A stretch of DNA of 64,000 nucleotides from Sphingomonadales bacterium (lineage in GTDB: Bacteria > Pseudomonadota > Alphaproteobacteria > Sphingomonadales > Sphingomonadaceae), in contig JANXSN010000073.1 of NCBI GenBank assembly GCA_025352685.1, positions 1 through 64,000 on the forward strand. The letters run 5' to 3'. Below, one piece after another: positions 46,982-57,302 of the stretch (position 1 is its first letter; every line of letters begins with the position of its first letter). The position numbers and the translations under genes are program-made. The notes under the pieces are model-generated. The model saw nothing but the letters and a program-made list of their open reading frames with translations. It had not been told where the DNA came from and searched no databases.

Positions 46982-48507
46982 TTGCGGTCGATCCGATAAA
47001 GACGATCCGTTCCGTTGGCCCAAACCGGTGTCATGCCGAACGTCAGCCTGCGATCGTGGCGAGGCGGATCGATAAGCCATACATAGTCAAACGCGGCGCG
47101 AGGCAGCTTGGCCAGCGACTGGTCGAGCGATCGCCAATTACCAAAGTGGCATGGTTGCTCGGTCACTAATTGCGAGGGGTCGGCCACGAACCCGGCCGCA
47201 TCGCTCTTGGTGACAGTCATGAAACTGGTACCTGACACCTGCCACTGATCATTTGAAAATGCCTGTCGGCGTACGATGGCCAGGCCCGGAAGATGGTCCA
47301 TGCGGTCGGTAGACCAGTCAAATGCGCAGGTCCACGGTGTGAAGGCAGCAACGCGTGCACCGCGCGGCAGATGGTCGAGCGCTATCAACGCTCTATCCCA
47401 TCGGGCCGAAACGATGGCAAAACTCGCCGTGGTCGAGGCCGTACGGGCTCCGACAAACAGCAGACCGAGGATAGCCAGCCCATTGAGCAACCGGCGTGAC
47501 ACGCCCGGCAGCGGACGGATCGCGATGACGGCATTTGCGAACAGAAAAGGCGTTAGCCGCATGTCTGCATAAGCCGAACCAAAGATAACACGCGGCAGTG
47601 TGAAAAAGACGATGATCAGGAAAAAGGTGCTCCCGATCAACATACGGGAATAGCCGAGCCGGTCGACGACCAACGGCATCAGCACGACCCCGAAGATCAG
47701 CGCGAGCGCGCCGACGTCAAGAACTTGCCAGCGGTCGCGCAATGTGGTGGCAAGGTAATGCGACTTTTCCTTGAGGTCGAACCAGTCTCCCGTTGAGCTC
47801 CTTGTCTGCGATTGCCAGACGACCATCGGAATCAGGGGGAGCGCCATTGGCAGGCACGCAATTCCCGCACGAAAGACCGCTGTATGCCAGAGGTGGCCCA
47901 GGTCGCGTTGCCGGATAATCTCCGCCGCGAGGCATAGTACTCCGAGCAAACCCCACGCGAAGGTGTGCGTAACCCAGATAACGCAGGCAATCACGCTAAA
48001 CACGGCTGACCGCCACCTTGTCCGTCTCAGGCGCGTCATGCGCAGCCAGAGCGCAAAGGCAAGCAGCGTGAAAGCCACCCCAAGCGCAAAATTGACGAAG
48101 CCGAACAGGAAGGGATGTCCGTAGGCCAGAGGCAGTGCGAAAAACGCTGTCGGCGGTACACGGCCATGCACTTCGCGTGCGATCAGGAGAAAGCCGGCGG
48201 TCGTCATCGCCGGAATCGCCAGTATGATTAGCTTAACGCCCAGTTCGAGCCCAAACACTCTGGCCATCGGCACAATCAGCAGGTCCACGCCCGAATTGCC
48301 GATCAGCCGCCAGCGGAAATCATACCATTGCGACAGGATCGGCGAGGTGGCATCCAGTTCAACTGCATAGCGCCCCATATGGCCTGGCAAGTCGACCAGC
48401 GGCGGCACCGACGGCCACATCAACGGCACGACTGATGCGACGACGAGCAGCGCTAGAAACCAGCGCTGCTCCCACCAAAAACCATTTGTGTACGTGTCGT
48501 TAACCAT
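46978..48507 (-). CDS. GT-C-like multi-spanning membrane protein, paralogue 2
   Basis: The 509-residue protein shares with paralogue 1 the loops PPLVDLPGHMGRYAVEL, FGSAYADMRLTPF and GLAIVRRQAFSNDQWQVSG, and the closing YVWLIDPP...DRLYRID. It has about 11 spans. It starts the minus-strand run paralogue 2, paralogue 1, GtrB-like. Divergent from the GT87-like gene with 58 nt between starts. Confidence 0.72.
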   Translation of the reverse strand: MVNDTYTNGFWWEQRWFLALLVVASVVPLMWPSVPPLVDLPGHMGRYAVELDATSPILSQWYDFRWRLIGNSGVDLLIVPMARVFGLELGVKLIILAIPAMTTAGFLLIAREVHGRVPPTAFFALPLAYGHPFLFGFVNFALGVAFTLLAFALWLRMTRLRRTRWRSAVFSVIACVIWVTHTFAWGLLGVLCLAAEIIRQRDLGHLWHTAVFRAGIACLPMALPLIPMVVWQSQTRSSTGDWFDLKEKSHYLATTLRDRWQVLDVGALALIFGVVLMPLVVDRLGYSRMLIGSTFFLIIVFFTLPRVIFGSAYADMRLTPFLFANAVIAIRPLPGVSRRLLNGLAILGLLFVGARTASTTASFAIVSARWDRALIALDHLPRGARVAAFTPWTCAFDWSTDRMDHLPGLAIVRRQAFSNDQWQVSGTSFMTVTKSDAAGFVADPSQLVTEQPCHFGNWRSLDQSLAKLPRAAFDYVWLIDPPRHDRRLTFGMTPVWANGTDRLYRIDRK

Positions 48508-48565
48508 TGACGGCTAGCAAGCCGGAGCGCGAAACCTGCCGGCGCGCAACCGCTGGAGCTACTGT

Positions 48566-49798
48566 GTGTCCACCAACAGTGCTGAGCCCCCCCCTGATGC
48601 TCATCGGCTCGCGTCCCCTCTGCGATTGTGGCTGCCGTGGGTCATCGGGTCGATCCTGATTTTGGTATTCGTCGCCCGCGATTGGGTTTTGACGAGAAAT
48701 GGTATCATCGACCACTCGGTAGTGTGGGGACGCGATTTCATCAATGTCTGGACAGGCGGTCATCTCGTGCGCGACGGACAGTTCGCCACGCTGTACGATC
48801 CGACGGGATATGCCGCATACCAACGCGGTCTGTTCGGCGCCATCGATCCGCACAATTATTCTTATCCGCCGACCTCTTATCCGCTGGCGGCCGCGCTCTC
48901 GCTGCTTCCCTACTCGGTTGCGCTGGCTGTCTGGTTAACGGCCACAGCTGCACTTTTTGCAGTGTCAGCCCGCTCGTGGTGGCCTCGGAGCGCTGGGCCG
49001 TACTGGCTTGCCGTCGCAACCCCGGCGGCACTCGTCAACCTTTGGGCAGGACATTACGGATTTGTCCTGGGCGCTCTGTTCCTGCTCGGCTGGCAGAACC
49101 TCGACCGACGTCCGACGCTGGCAGGAATATTCTTTGGCCTGATGCTGATCAAGCCTCATATGGCCGTGCTCGTGCCGCTTGCCCTGCTCATCCGCGGCGA
49201 TTGGCGCGCGATGGGTTCCGCGGCCGCCACAGTTGTCGGGTCTGTTCTCGCGACAGCTGTTGCCTTCGGGGTGACGCCATGGACCGACTATCTGTTTCGA
49301 ACGCTTGGTGTGCAGGCCACGATGATCAACGCCCATGGCAAGTTTTTCGGCAACCTGTCGACATCGATGACGACCGGCTTGTTGGAAGCCGGCGCGCCTT
49401 GGTCGGTCGCCGTGGCTTTCCAGGTCGCGTCGACAGCGCTGGGCATATTGCTCGTTACGCTGGCGGCGCGGCGGCGCCCGGCCAGCCGAGACCTCGCTCT
49501 GCTCATCGCAACCTGCACCTTTCTCGTGCTGCCCTATGCGTTCAGTTATGACCTGACCGTCGTCGCAATCGGAGCCTTGTGGGTGTGCACGCGGGCCCAT
49601 CTGCCGGGTGTTGACGAGCGTCTCGCGATATTGGGTTTTGTCGCCCCGCAGCTCGGCATTGCAGCCGCGCTGGTCAGCCTACCGCTGATGCCATTCATGT
49701 TGGTCGGCTTGGCGATTGCCCAGTTCCGCCAGCTCGACTTTCCTCAGATCAGCGATCGCGCCGCCCCAGCAAGCGCAGACGCAACGCATTCAGCTTGA
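48566..49798 (+). CDS. GT87-like (DUF2029) membrane mannosyltransferase
   Basis: The 410-residue protein has about ten spans and [51 protein letters not shown] and [21 protein letters not shown], typical of GT87 polyprenyl-phosphate-dependent mannosyl/arabinosyl transferases. The start is GTG. Its end overlaps the end of argG by 50 nt, convergent. It likely belongs to the glycan group but is on its own transcript. Confidence 0.85.
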   Translation: MSTNSAEPPPDAHRLASPLRLWLPWVIGSILILVFVARDWVLTRNGIIDHSVVWGRDFINVWTGGHLVRDGQFATLYDPTGYAAYQRGLFGAIDPHNYSYPPTSYPLAAALSLLPYSVALAVWLTATAALFAVSARSWWPRSAGPYWLAVATPAALVNLWAGHYGFVLGALFLLGWQNLDRRPTLAGIFFGLMLIKPHMAVLVPLALLIRGDWRAMGSAAATVVGSVLATAVAFGVTPWTDYLFRTLGVQATMINAHGKFFGNLSTSMTTGLLEAGAPWSVAVAFQVASTALGILLVTLAARRRPASRDLALLIATCTFLVLPYAFSYDLTVVAIGALWVCTRAHLPGVDERLAILGFVAPQLGIAAALVSLPLMPFMLVGLAIAQFRQLDFPQISDRAAPASADATHSA

Positions 49799-50978
49799 TG
49801 AACCCTTCGGCATCGCGTTGGTCATATGCCCCGGCGTCGTCCTCGAACGTCACGACCTTTTCGCTGTAAAGCGTGTTTGGTGATTTGCGACCCGTCACGA
49901 TCACGCTACCTTTGTAAAGTTTTAGCCGTACCGTGCCGCTTACCTTAACCTGCGAATGATCGATGGCGGCCTGCAGCATCTCGCGCTCCGGCGAGAACCA
50001 GAAGCCGTTATAAAGAAGCTCGGCGTAACGCGGCGCGAGTTCGTCCTTCAGATGGGCAGCACCCCGGTCGAGCGTCAGCTGTTCGATACCCCGATGCGCG
50101 AGGTGAAGGATCGTGCCACCCGGCGTTTCGTACATGCCGCGCGATTTCATGCCGACGAACCGATTCTCGACCAGATCGAGCCGCCCGATGCCGTGCCGCC
50201 GCCCATATTCGTTGAGCGTGCTCAGAGCCGTCGCGGGCGACATGCCCTCTCCATTAACTGCAACTGCATCGCCGCGTTCGAAATCGACGGTGATGACTTC
50301 GGGTGTATCGGGTGCATCCTCGGGATTGACCGTGCGCGAATAGACATAGTCGGGCACTTCGTCCCACGGATCTTCCAGCACCTTGCCCTCCGAAGAGGTG
50401 TGCAACATGTTGGCATCGGTCGAGAATGGGCTCTCGCCCCGCTTGTCCCTGGGCACCGGAATCTGGTGCTGTTCGGCAAACGCGATCAGCGCCGTCCGGC
50501 TGGTCAACTCCCATTCTCGCCAAGGCGCGATGATTTTGACGTCGGGTGACAGCGCGTAATAGCCGAGCTCGAACCGAACCTGGTCGTTCCCCTTGCCGGT
50601 AGCGCCATGGCTGACGGCGTCAGCGCCGACCATCTTGGCAATCTCGATCTGGCGCTTGGCAATCAGCGGCCGCGCGATTGACGTCCCGAGGAGGTAAAGC
50701 CCCTCGTACAGCGCATTAGCGCGCATCATCGGGAAGACGTAATCGCGGACGAATTCCTCGCGCAGGTCGTCAATAAAGATGTTTTCTTCTTTGACGCCCA
50801 TCAAGCGCGCTTTGGCGCGCGCGGGCTCGAGCTCCTCGCCTTGTCCCAGGTCGGCGGTGAAGGTCACAACCTCGCAGTTATACGTCTGCTGCAGCCACTT
50901 CAGGATCACGCTGGTATCGAGGCCGCCAGAATAGGCGAGAACGACTTTGTTGATCCCTTGGCCTTTGATGTCGCGCAA
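49749..50978 (-). CDS. argG: Argininosuccinate synthase
   Basis: The 409-residue enzyme has the P-loop [34 protein letters not shown] and [23 protein letters not shown]. It joins citrulline and aspartate. The start is TTG at 50978, preceded by GGGAG at good spacing; the ATG at 51218 is far upstream in unrelated sequence. The start codon may limit expression. Its 3' end overlaps the GT87-like gene. Confidence 0.95.
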   Translation of the reverse strand: MRDIKGQGINKVVLAYSGGLDTSVILKWLQQTYNCEVVTFTADLGQGEELEPARAKARLMGVKEENIFIDDLREEFVRDYVFPMMRANALYEGLYLLGTSIARPLIAKRQIEIAKMVGADAVSHGATGKGNDQVRFELGYYALSPDVKIIAPWREWELTSRTALIAFAEQHQIPVPRDKRGESPFSTDANMLHTSSEGKVLEDPWDEVPDYVYSRTVNPEDAPDTPEVITVDFERGDAVAVNGEGMSPATALSTLNEYGRRHGIGRLDLVENRFVGMKSRGMYETPGGTILHLAHRGIEQLTLDRGAAHLKDELAPRYAELLYNGFWFSPEREMLQAAIDHSQVKVSGTVRLKLYKGSVIVTGRKSPNTLYSEKVVTFEDDAGAYDQRDAEGFIKLNALRLRLLGRRDR

Positions 50979-51214
50979 TTGGCAACTCCCGTGATTCGTC
51001 GTGGCCTCATACGGGCGCCGACTCGGCGAGGGAAGGATGGCCGCAAACAAGACACCCAAAGCTGAAGCCCGTGTTAGCGCTTTTGCCGATAGTCTTGCCG
51101 AGCCTGCTTGCCGGGTACACGCCAAGTCGCTGATCGCATCACGGGTTCCGATAACAGGCAGTGCGCCCAAGAAACGAGGACCGCGCAGCCGACGTTCGCG
51201 CCCTACCGGGAAGC

Positions 51215-52444
51215 TCAAGCCTCGCGAAGTTTAAACTCTGCTGCGGCCATATAATCGCGGGTAAGGGGAAGCACGCGCCGGTCCTTGGCGTATTGCAGCT
51301 GATAGACGCAGAGCACGCCGTGCTCGAACGCGCTTGTGCAGCCGGCCAGATAGAACTGCCACATGCGAAAAAATCGGGCGTCGTAGATCGCCTCGATCTC
51401 CGGGCGCTTTTCCATCACGCGTGCGTACCAGTGGCGAAGTGTGTACGCGTAATGCAACCGCCATGTTTCGCAATCGGTCTGGATTAAATTCTGCCGCTCA
51501 CTTGCATCGGTGATCTCGCTCAGCGCGGGCGCATAGCCGCCCGGGAAGATGTATTTCGACGCCCATGCATCGGTCGTCCCCGGCCAGCCCATCCGCCCGA
51601 TGGTGTGGAGCAGCATCACTCCGTCATCGGTCATCAGCTCTCGACATTTCCGGAAGAAGGTATGGTAGTGCGGTGGGCCGACATGTTCGAACATGCCGAC
51701 AGAGACGATCCGGTCAAACTGCCCAGTGACTTCGCGGTAATCGATCAGCTCAAATGTCACCCGGTCGGCAACGCTACGCTTCGCCGCGTCCGCCCGGGCA
51801 TATTTGATCTGTTCTTCGGATAGTGTGATCCCAACGACATCGACGTCGTAATGTTTGTTGAGATAAAACGCCATGCCGCCCCAGCCGCAGCCAATGTCGA
51901 GCACCCGCATGCCAGGTCGGAGATCGAGCTTGGCGGCAATATGGGCCATTTTGTTGCGTTGAGCCTGATCAAGCGAATTGGCTGGGTCGGTGAAATAGCC
52001 GCAGCTGTATTGGCGGTTCTCGTCGAGAAAGAGGTCGTAAAGCCTATCGTCGAGGTCGTAATGGTGCGCGACGTTGCGCTTCGACTTGGCGTTCCAGTTC
52101 CAGCGGTCGAGCTTGCCTGCAATTTTGCCCCATACGCGGCTCGTCCAGCGCGCATCTTCGATGCCGCCGCCGCGTTCCCACGAACTGTTGAGGCGCAACA
52201 GGCTTAACAGACCCATGATATCGTCGTTTCCGACGATCAGACGGTGGTCCATATACGCCTCGCCCCCACCGAGTTCGGGCTTCATCACGACCTCACGTGC
52301 CACTTTGGCATCAGCGAGGCGGATGGCGATGTCGGGATAACCTTCGGTCGGGGTACCGACCCTGCTGACCTGACCCTTATGGTCGGTGACCGTCAGCGTA
52401 CCGTTGCGGATGATCTTGGCAAGAAACGTGTCGAGAAGGGACAT
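51215..52444 (-). CDS. cfa: Cyclopropane-fatty-acyl-phospholipid synthase
   Basis: The 409-residue enzyme has a small N-terminal domain and a SAM-methyltransferase domain: [38 protein letters not shown], then [13 protein letters not shown] and [11 protein letters not shown]. It cyclopropanates membrane lipids and is a stress and stationary-phase enzyme in many bacteria. The ATG at 52444 is preferred. Confidence 0.94.
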   Translation of the reverse strand: MSLLDTFLAKIIRNGTLTVTDHKGQVSRVGTPTEGYPDIAIRLADAKVAREVVMKPELGGGEAYMDHRLIVGNDDIMGLLSLLRLNSSWERGGGIEDARWTSRVWGKIAGKLDRWNWNAKSKRNVAHHYDLDDRLYDLFLDENRQYSCGYFTDPANSLDQAQRNKMAHIAAKLDLRPGMRVLDIGCGWGGMAFYLNKHYDVDVVGITLSEEQIKYARADAAKRSVADRVTFELIDYREVTGQFDRIVSVGMFEHVGPPHYHTFFRKCRELMTDDGVMLLHTIGRMGWPGTTDAWASKYIFPGGYAPALSEITDASERQNLIQTDCETWRLHYAYTLRHWYARVMEKRPEIEAIYDARFFRMWQFYLAGCTSAFEHGVLCVYQLQYAKDRRVLPLTRDYMAAAEFKLREA

Positions 52445-52471
52445 AAGCAAACTCGGTAAAGGCGTACGCTG

Positions 52472-53248
52472 CTACGCGCCAGCATACCATTCGTATCCGG
52501 CGCCATCTTCCCAGAAGCCGCCTTTGCCGCCGTAGATCGTCTTCAGGCTGGCCACGGCTTCGATTCGCTGGACATATTTTGCATGTTTATATCCGAGTTG
52601 TCGCTCGACGCGCAGGCGCAGCGGCGCTCCGTTCGGCACCGGCAACGGCTCGTCGTTTAGGTTCCACGCGAGGATCGTTTGCGGATGATAGGCATCGAGC
52701 AGGTCGAAGCTTTCATAATATGGTGACCCGTCGTTGGCGTCGGCACAATGGAACACGATGTAGCGCGCCTCCGGCTTTAGCCCTGCCCGGTCGAGCAGGA
52801 ACTTGACCGGCACACCGGTCCACTTCGCGATCGCGCTCCAGCCTTCGACACAGTCGTGCCGCGTGATCTGGCTGCGCGCAGGCAGGCTTCGGATCTGGTT
52901 GAGCGGCAGGATTTGCGGGTGGATAACGAGGCCGTCGATGATGAGCGTCCAGTCGCGGAATTCGGAGGCGACGTGGCGAGCATAGGCATCGCCGGCGGGC
53001 ATGTGCACACCGTTCGACCGAAAGATCGGCGACCGCTGATCGGGTCTGAATTCCTTCGCAAGCGCCATGCGATCCTGCAGACTGCGATGAATGGCATAGT
53101 TGGCATCCTCGCCAAATTTCAGAATCTCGCGGAAATGTTCGTTGTTGCCGAGCGCATCGCATCCGGACAGAGCGAGGCTGCCGCCTGCGAGCACGGTGCC
53201 GACGAGCGCACGCCGCGTCAGCGAAATGGACGTAATGATGTTGCTCAT
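52472..53248 (-). CDS. Molybdopterin-dependent oxidoreductase (sulfite oxidase family)
   Basis: The 258-residue protein has an N-terminal twin-Arg-like signal (LTRRALVGTVLAGGSLALSGC) with a possible lipobox LSGC. The Mo-cofactor region follows, with HDCVEGWSAIAKWTG giving the Mo-ligand Cys and ADANDGSPYYESFDL typical of the family. It resembles MsrP/YedY but is shorter. It probably reduces or oxidises a periplasmic substrate. Its gene starts with an ATGA overlap with the cytochrome gene. Confidence 0.88.
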   Translation of the reverse strand: MSNIITSISLTRRALVGTVLAGGSLALSGCDALGNNEHFREILKFGEDANYAIHRSLQDRMALAKEFRPDQRSPIFRSNGVHMPAGDAYARHVASEFRDWTLIIDGLVIHPQILPLNQIRSLPARSQITRHDCVEGWSAIAKWTGVPVKFLLDRAGLKPEARYIVFHCADANDGSPYYESFDLLDAYHPQTILAWNLNDEPLPVPNGAPLRLRVERQLGYKHAKYVQRIEAVASLKTIYGGKGGFWEDGAGYEWYAGA

Positions 53249-54033
53249 GCGGGGTCCCCTGCAAGCTCGGAAAGAGGCTTGGGGTCTGTCTTGGGCACCC
53301 GGTCATGCGGTAAACGGAACTTGCCGGTGATCATTGAGCGAACTTCATTGAGAGGTCCCGCCAGCATAACCAGCGCCAGATGGACCACGATGAACAGCGC
53401 CATACCGCTAGCACAGATGAAGTGGATCGAGCGTGCCGTCGATCGCCCGCCGAAGAGATCGATTGCCCAGCCGGTTAACGTCGACAATCCGGGCATCAGG
53501 CACATGCCAGTAAGGATAAGCATGGGCATGAGGCCGAACAGGACGAGGATGTAAGTGATCTTTTGCAGCGTATTGTAGGTGAGTGCCGCCGCGCCGGTCG
53601 GGAATTTCAACTGCGCGTGGTGGACGATTTCCGCGACGAGATGGCGTGGTGACAGCTCGCCGCGCTTGAGCGCCAGATCGCGCTGAATATGGTGATTGAG
53701 TAGGCTGACAATGAGATAGGCGAGGAACCCGAAGGCCAGCACCCACGCAAAAGCTAGATGCCAGTGCCGCGCGAGTGCAAGGTTATAGGTCGAGGGAATC
53801 GTCGCCCAGCCGGGGAAATGGCCGCGCTCCAGATAGTGCGTCAGGTCGAGCCACGGCCTGTCAAAATTGGCGCCATATTGTCCCCAATAGAGCAGGGGAT
53901 GCGCGTTCGAGATCATCAGGCCCGACATCAGCATGATGAAAACCGCGACCGCATTGACCCAGTGCCAAAGGCGGGTGGACAGTCGGTGTCGCTTAACGAG
54001 CGCGCCGCCGTACGTTTCGACCGCTTCGGTCAT
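53245..54033 (-). CDS. Cytochrome b561-like membrane partner
   Basis: The 262-residue protein has four to five spans with heme-ligand histidines in HRLSTRLWHWVNAVAVF, HWHLAFAWVLAFG and IVVHLALVMLAGP. This is the bacterial cytochrome b/b6 (Ni/Fe-hydrogenase b-type) pattern. It should pass electrons between the quinone pool and the adjacent molybdoenzyme. The gene precedes the oxidoreductase, overlapping by ATGA, which supports a two-protein complex. Confidence 0.87.
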   Translation of the reverse strand: MTEAVETYGGALVKRHRLSTRLWHWVNAVAVFIMLMSGLMISNAHPLLYWGQYGANFDRPWLDLTHYLERGHFPGWATIPSTYNLALARHWHLAFAWVLAFGFLAYLIVSLLNHHIQRDLALKRGELSPRHLVAEIVHHAQLKFPTGAAALTYNTLQKITYILVLFGLMPMLILTGMCLMPGLSTLTGWAIDLFGGRSTARSIHFICASGMALFIVVHLALVMLAGPLNEVRSMITGKFRLPHDRVPKTDPKPLSELAGDPA

Positions 54034-54097
54034 TACTATTCCTCTCGACGAACGCCAAGCATCGCGCGAGACAGTTACGACTGCAAGCGCGAAAAGG

Positions 54098-54856
54098 TTA
54101 CCCGTACGCGCGGATAAAAAATATGACTGTCGTCGCCGCCGTTACCCCCAGCGTCCACAGTCGGATCATCCGCGGGGGCAGCTTCTTGCCCACCTTGGCG
54201 CCCAGCAAACCGCCGACAATCGCGCCGACCAACATTGGCAGGCAAACCCACCATTGCACCATGCCGAACCCGATGAAGACCACTGCGGCTGCGGTATTTG
54301 CAATCGCCAGCATCAGCGTGCGCGCGGCCATGAGGCGGTGCGGCGCCAGGCCGGCCAGCAGGCCATAGGTTGCGGTCGTCATCATTCCGACGCCACCACC
54401 GAAATAGCCGCCGTAAAGACCGAGCAGGCTCTGCGCGACCACAAGTGCCATTGTTCCGATCATGACCCGCTTGCGTAGTGCTTCTGCGGCTTGTCTACCG
54501 AAAGCAATGGCGAGGAACGCAACGAACAACAGCCACGGGATGATCACATCGAACGTCCGGGTGGGCGTGATGACAAGCAACAAGCTGCCAACGAGTCCGC
54601 CCGCAAAGGTCAGTGCCGACAGTGTACGAATTGACACGCCGCCAAGTGGCTCCAGTCCGCTACGAAACTCCCACGCGGCGGTCATCGCGCCTGGCTGCAG
54701 TGCAACGTTGCTCGTCGCGTTGGCTTGGGGGCTGGGCAGGCCGAGCGCGATCAGCGCGGGCATCGTCGCAAACGTTCCGCCCCCTGCAAGCGCGTTCATC
54801 GCGCCGCCGATGAGGCCGGCGACGGTCGCGAGGGCGAGTGAGTAGGTATCGATCAT
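54098..54856 (-). CDS. TauE/SafE-family transporter
   Basis: The 252-residue protein has eight likely spans and LIGGAMNALAGGGTFATMPALIALGLPSPQANATSNVALQPG, the TauE hallmark with GGG and N-ATS-A. The second half repeats it as LLGLYGGYFGGGVGMMTTATYGL. It is an anion exporter, perhaps of sulfite or organosulfonates. It lies next to the sulfite-oxidase-family pair, though no direct link is shown. The start at 54856 is preferred. Confidence 0.87.
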   Translation of the reverse strand: MIDTYSLALATVAGLIGGAMNALAGGGTFATMPALIALGLPSPQANATSNVALQPGAMTAAWEFRSGLEPLGGVSIRTLSALTFAGGLVGSLLLVITPTRTFDVIIPWLLFVAFLAIAFGRQAAEALRKRVMIGTMALVVAQSLLGLYGGYFGGGVGMMTTATYGLLAGLAPHRLMAARTLMLAIANTAAAVVFIGFGMVQWWVCLPMLVGAIVGGLLGAKVGKKLPPRMIRLWTLGVTAATTVIFFIRAYG

Positions 54857-54966
54857 GCGGCGCTCTTCGAGGATTGCTGGCCGCGTGTCGATGGCGCGGA
54901 AGACGAGCGCGTGCAAAGCAGTCTTTCCCTTCAACCGGGATCGAATTGAAATCCCAGACGCAAACG

Positions 54967-56166
54967 CTAACCCAGTGCCACCTGTTTTTCCTCTGCCAGC
55001 CGATCCAGCTCGGCGCGCGTTTTCCTGTCGCTCGCAGTTTTCAGCTGGCCGCACGCCGCATCGATATCGCGACCACGTGGCGTCCGGACCGGCGCTGAAA
55101 TGCCCGCTTCGAACACGATGTTGCTGAAGGACTTGATCCGATCTGGCGGCGAGGTGTCGTATGCCGCGCCAGGCCAGGGATTGAACGGGATCAGATTGAC
55201 CTTGGCGGGTAGCTTGTACTTGCGCAGCAGGCGGACGAGCTCGTGCGCGTCGGCGTCGCTGTCGTTCTTGTCGCGCAGCATGACGTACTCAAATGTAATC
55301 CGCCGCGCGTTGTTTGCGCCGGGATAGTCTGCACATGCCTGCAACAATTCCTCGATGCCATATTTTCTGTTGAGCGGAACGATTTCATCGCGCACTTCCT
55401 TGGTCACCGCATGAAGCGAGACTGCTAGGTTCACGCCGATCTCCTCGCCCGCGCGCGCCATCATCGGCACGACACCCGAGGTCGACAGCGTAATGCGGCG
55501 CTTGCCGAGCGCCAGCCCGTCCCCATCCATCACGATCTTTAACGCGTCCCGCACCGCCTCAAAATTATACAGGGGCTCACCCATGCCCATCATTACGATG
55601 TTTGTCAGCAGCCGCCCGTCCTGCGTCGATGGCCACTCGCCCAACGCATCGCGGGCCAACATGACCTGGCCGACGATTTCGCCGGCGGTCAGGTTGCGGA
55701 CAAGACGCATCGTTCCCGTGTGGCAAAAGCGGCAGTTGAGTGTACAGCCAATCTGGCTCGAAACGCATAACGTCCCTCGATCCGCGTCGGGGATGAACAC
55801 CATCTCGAAATCCTGTGCGTCAGGCGTGCGGAGCAGCCATTTGCGCGTGCCGTCGGTAGACACTTGCGCCTCGACAATTTCCGGCCGCCCTATGACAAAC
55901 CGATTGCTCAGCCATGGCTGCTGCGCGCGGGCAATATCGGTCATAAGCGAAAAATCGGTAGCCCCGCGATTATAGATCCAATGCCAGATCTGCTTGGCGC
56001 GCAGCTTCGCACCCTTTGCATCGAGGCCCCCAGTAGTGAGCGCTTCCCGCATCTCGGCTTTGCTGAGGCCTACGAGGTCAATCTTGCCGTCGGGACGCGG
56101 TGCTGTGGGGCGTGCCACGGGGACCGGGTCGATGTTTCCGGGGCTGGACATGAGGGGTGTCATCAC
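54967..56166 (-). CDS. rlmN: 23S rRNA/tRNA A2503/A37 methyltransferase
   Basis: The 399-residue radical-SAM enzyme has [26 protein letters not shown]-like [24 protein letters not shown], and [17 protein letters not shown]. The catalytic Cys toward the C-terminus appears in the region [20 protein letters not shown]. It methylates C2 of A2503 and tRNA A37. Two ATGs near 56166 are possible starts. Confidence 0.95.
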   Translation of the reverse strand: MMTPLMSSPGNIDPVPVARPTAPRPDGKIDLVGLSKAEMREALTTGGLDAKGAKLRAKQIWHWIYNRGATDFSLMTDIARAQQPWLSNRFVIGRPEIVEAQVSTDGTRKWLLRTPDAQDFEMVFIPDADRGTLCVSSQIGCTLNCRFCHTGTMRLVRNLTAGEIVGQVMLARDALGEWPSTQDGRLLTNIVMMGMGEPLYNFEAVRDALKIVMDGDGLALGKRRITLSTSGVVPMMARAGEEIGVNLAVSLHAVTKEVRDEIVPLNRKYGIEELLQACADYPGANNARRITFEYVMLRDKNDSDADAHELVRLLRKYKLPAKVNLIPFNPWPGAAYDTSPPDRIKSFSNIVFEAGISAPVRTPRGRDIDAACGQLKTASDRKTRAELDRLAEEKQVALG

Positions 56167-56178
56167 AGCGTCCTAGTC

Positions 56179-56667
56179 TCAGCGGCGCCCACAGCCAAGC
56201 GCAGCAGCGTCGATCGCGGTTGCCGCGCCCTTAAGTAGGTAGGTTTCGGCAAAGCCGCCGCCTGTCGCCGCAACGCCGGTGACGCTCATCGCGCGCGCGC
56301 TGCGCATGGCTGCAACGATTGCCGCGTCGGCGCGGGGATCAGCCGCCCAGGCATCTGCGCCGCCCGCGACCAGGCTAAAGCGGCGTCCATCGATACTTAA
56401 CGTGACCGCCGCGCCCGCACGTGATGCGCGACTCAGCCGGAGGTAGAATTGTCCGCGCACTCTCGCCTGCGGCCAAGTCGACACAGTCGCAAACGGCCGC
56501 CACTTACGGCCGCCGCCGCCGCCGCCGCGCACCGGCTCGGCAATCGCGAAGCAGCGGACCGGTTTTTCGTCGCGGAACGCGGACCAGTTGTCGAAGCTCC
56601 CCAGCACGGTTCGCGCGCTCGCCGGCGCCGCGCAGAGCAGCAGGGTCAGCAGGACCACGCCCTTCAT
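56179..56667 (-). CDS. IalB-like exported protein
   Basis: The 162-residue protein has a signal peptide (MKGVVLLTLLLCAAPASA). WSAFRDEKPVRCFAIAEP resembles the invasion-associated locus B domain (W...C.AxSxP), a beta-rich periplasmic fold. A Gly6 run (RGGGGGGRKW) encoded by GGC repeats interrupts it. The ATG overlaps the histidine phosphatase stop. Function is unknown. Confidence 0.7.
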   Translation of the reverse strand: MKGVVLLTLLLCAAPASARTVLGSFDNWSAFRDEKPVRCFAIAEPVRGGGGGGRKWRPFATVSTWPQARVRGQFYLRLSRASRAGAAVTLSIDGRRFSLVAGGADAWAADPRADAAIVAAMRSARAMSVTGVAATGGGFAETYLLKGAATAIDAAALGCGRR

Positions 56668-57302
56668 GCGGGCGCCGCGCCGTCGCCATGGACGACTACC
56701 GTCTCGCGCCCGTTCTCGATCATCACCATCGACCCCTGCGACAGGTTGGCGGCAACGCCGCATCCCCAACGCCGATCAGGGACGACTGACGTCAGCAGGC
56801 CGCGCAGCACCCGCGACGAAATGCCGTGCATAAGGACGAGGCGGTCGCCGCTATCATGGCGCGCCGTATCGACCCAGGCTGATAGTCGTGTGGCAATGCC
56901 GTCATACCATTCACCTCCAGGAGGGCGGGTCGAAAACAGATGATGTTCAGCGTCTACAATCGGCCCCTGTTCGGCGCTGATCTCGGCATAGGTGCGCCCC
57001 CCCCATTTGCCTACATCGATCTCGCAGAGCCGGGCATCGTGAAGGGCTGTGTGCCAGTCGGCCCCGATATGTTCGCATACAACGGCCAGCGTCTGCAGCG
57101 CGCGACCCGACGTGGAGGCCCACAGCGCAAGCGGTGGGACATCGGTGCCTAAATAGCTGGCCAACGCTGCGCCCATCGCGTCTGCCTGGGCAAACCCGGC
57201 GCGGGTCAGCGGCGTGTCTATCGCTACGCCCTGCATTCGGCGGGCGGCGTTGAAGACGGTTTCGCCGTGGCGGGCGATGAACGTGCGACCTGGCATTTCC
57301 AT
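56664..57302 (-). CDS. Histidine phosphatase family protein
   Basis: The 212-residue protein has the RHG motif FIARHGETVFNAARRMQG, LWASTSGRALQTL and VLMHGISSRVLRGLL, with catalytic His in ARHGE and the second His in MHG. It could be a phosphoglycerate mutase-like or other phosphatase. The track ORF extends too far upstream. The upstream 340 bp holds structured non-coding sequence. Confidence 0.88.
   Translation of the reverse strand: MEMPGRTFIARHGETVFNAARRMQGVAIDTPLTRAGFAQADAMGAALASYLGTDVPPLALWASTSGRALQTLAVVCEHIGADWHTALHDARLCEIDVGKWGGRTYAEISAEQGPIVDAEHHLFSTRPPGGEWYDGIATRLSAWVDTARHDSGDRLVLMHGISSRVLRGLLTSVVPDRRWGCGVAANLSQGSMVMIENGRETVVVHGDGAAPA

Noticed and set aside
51001-51234. 77-aa plus-strand ORF between argG and cfa
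   Set aside because: Basic and low in complexity, no ribosome binding site, overlaps the cfa end; not enough to call a gene.
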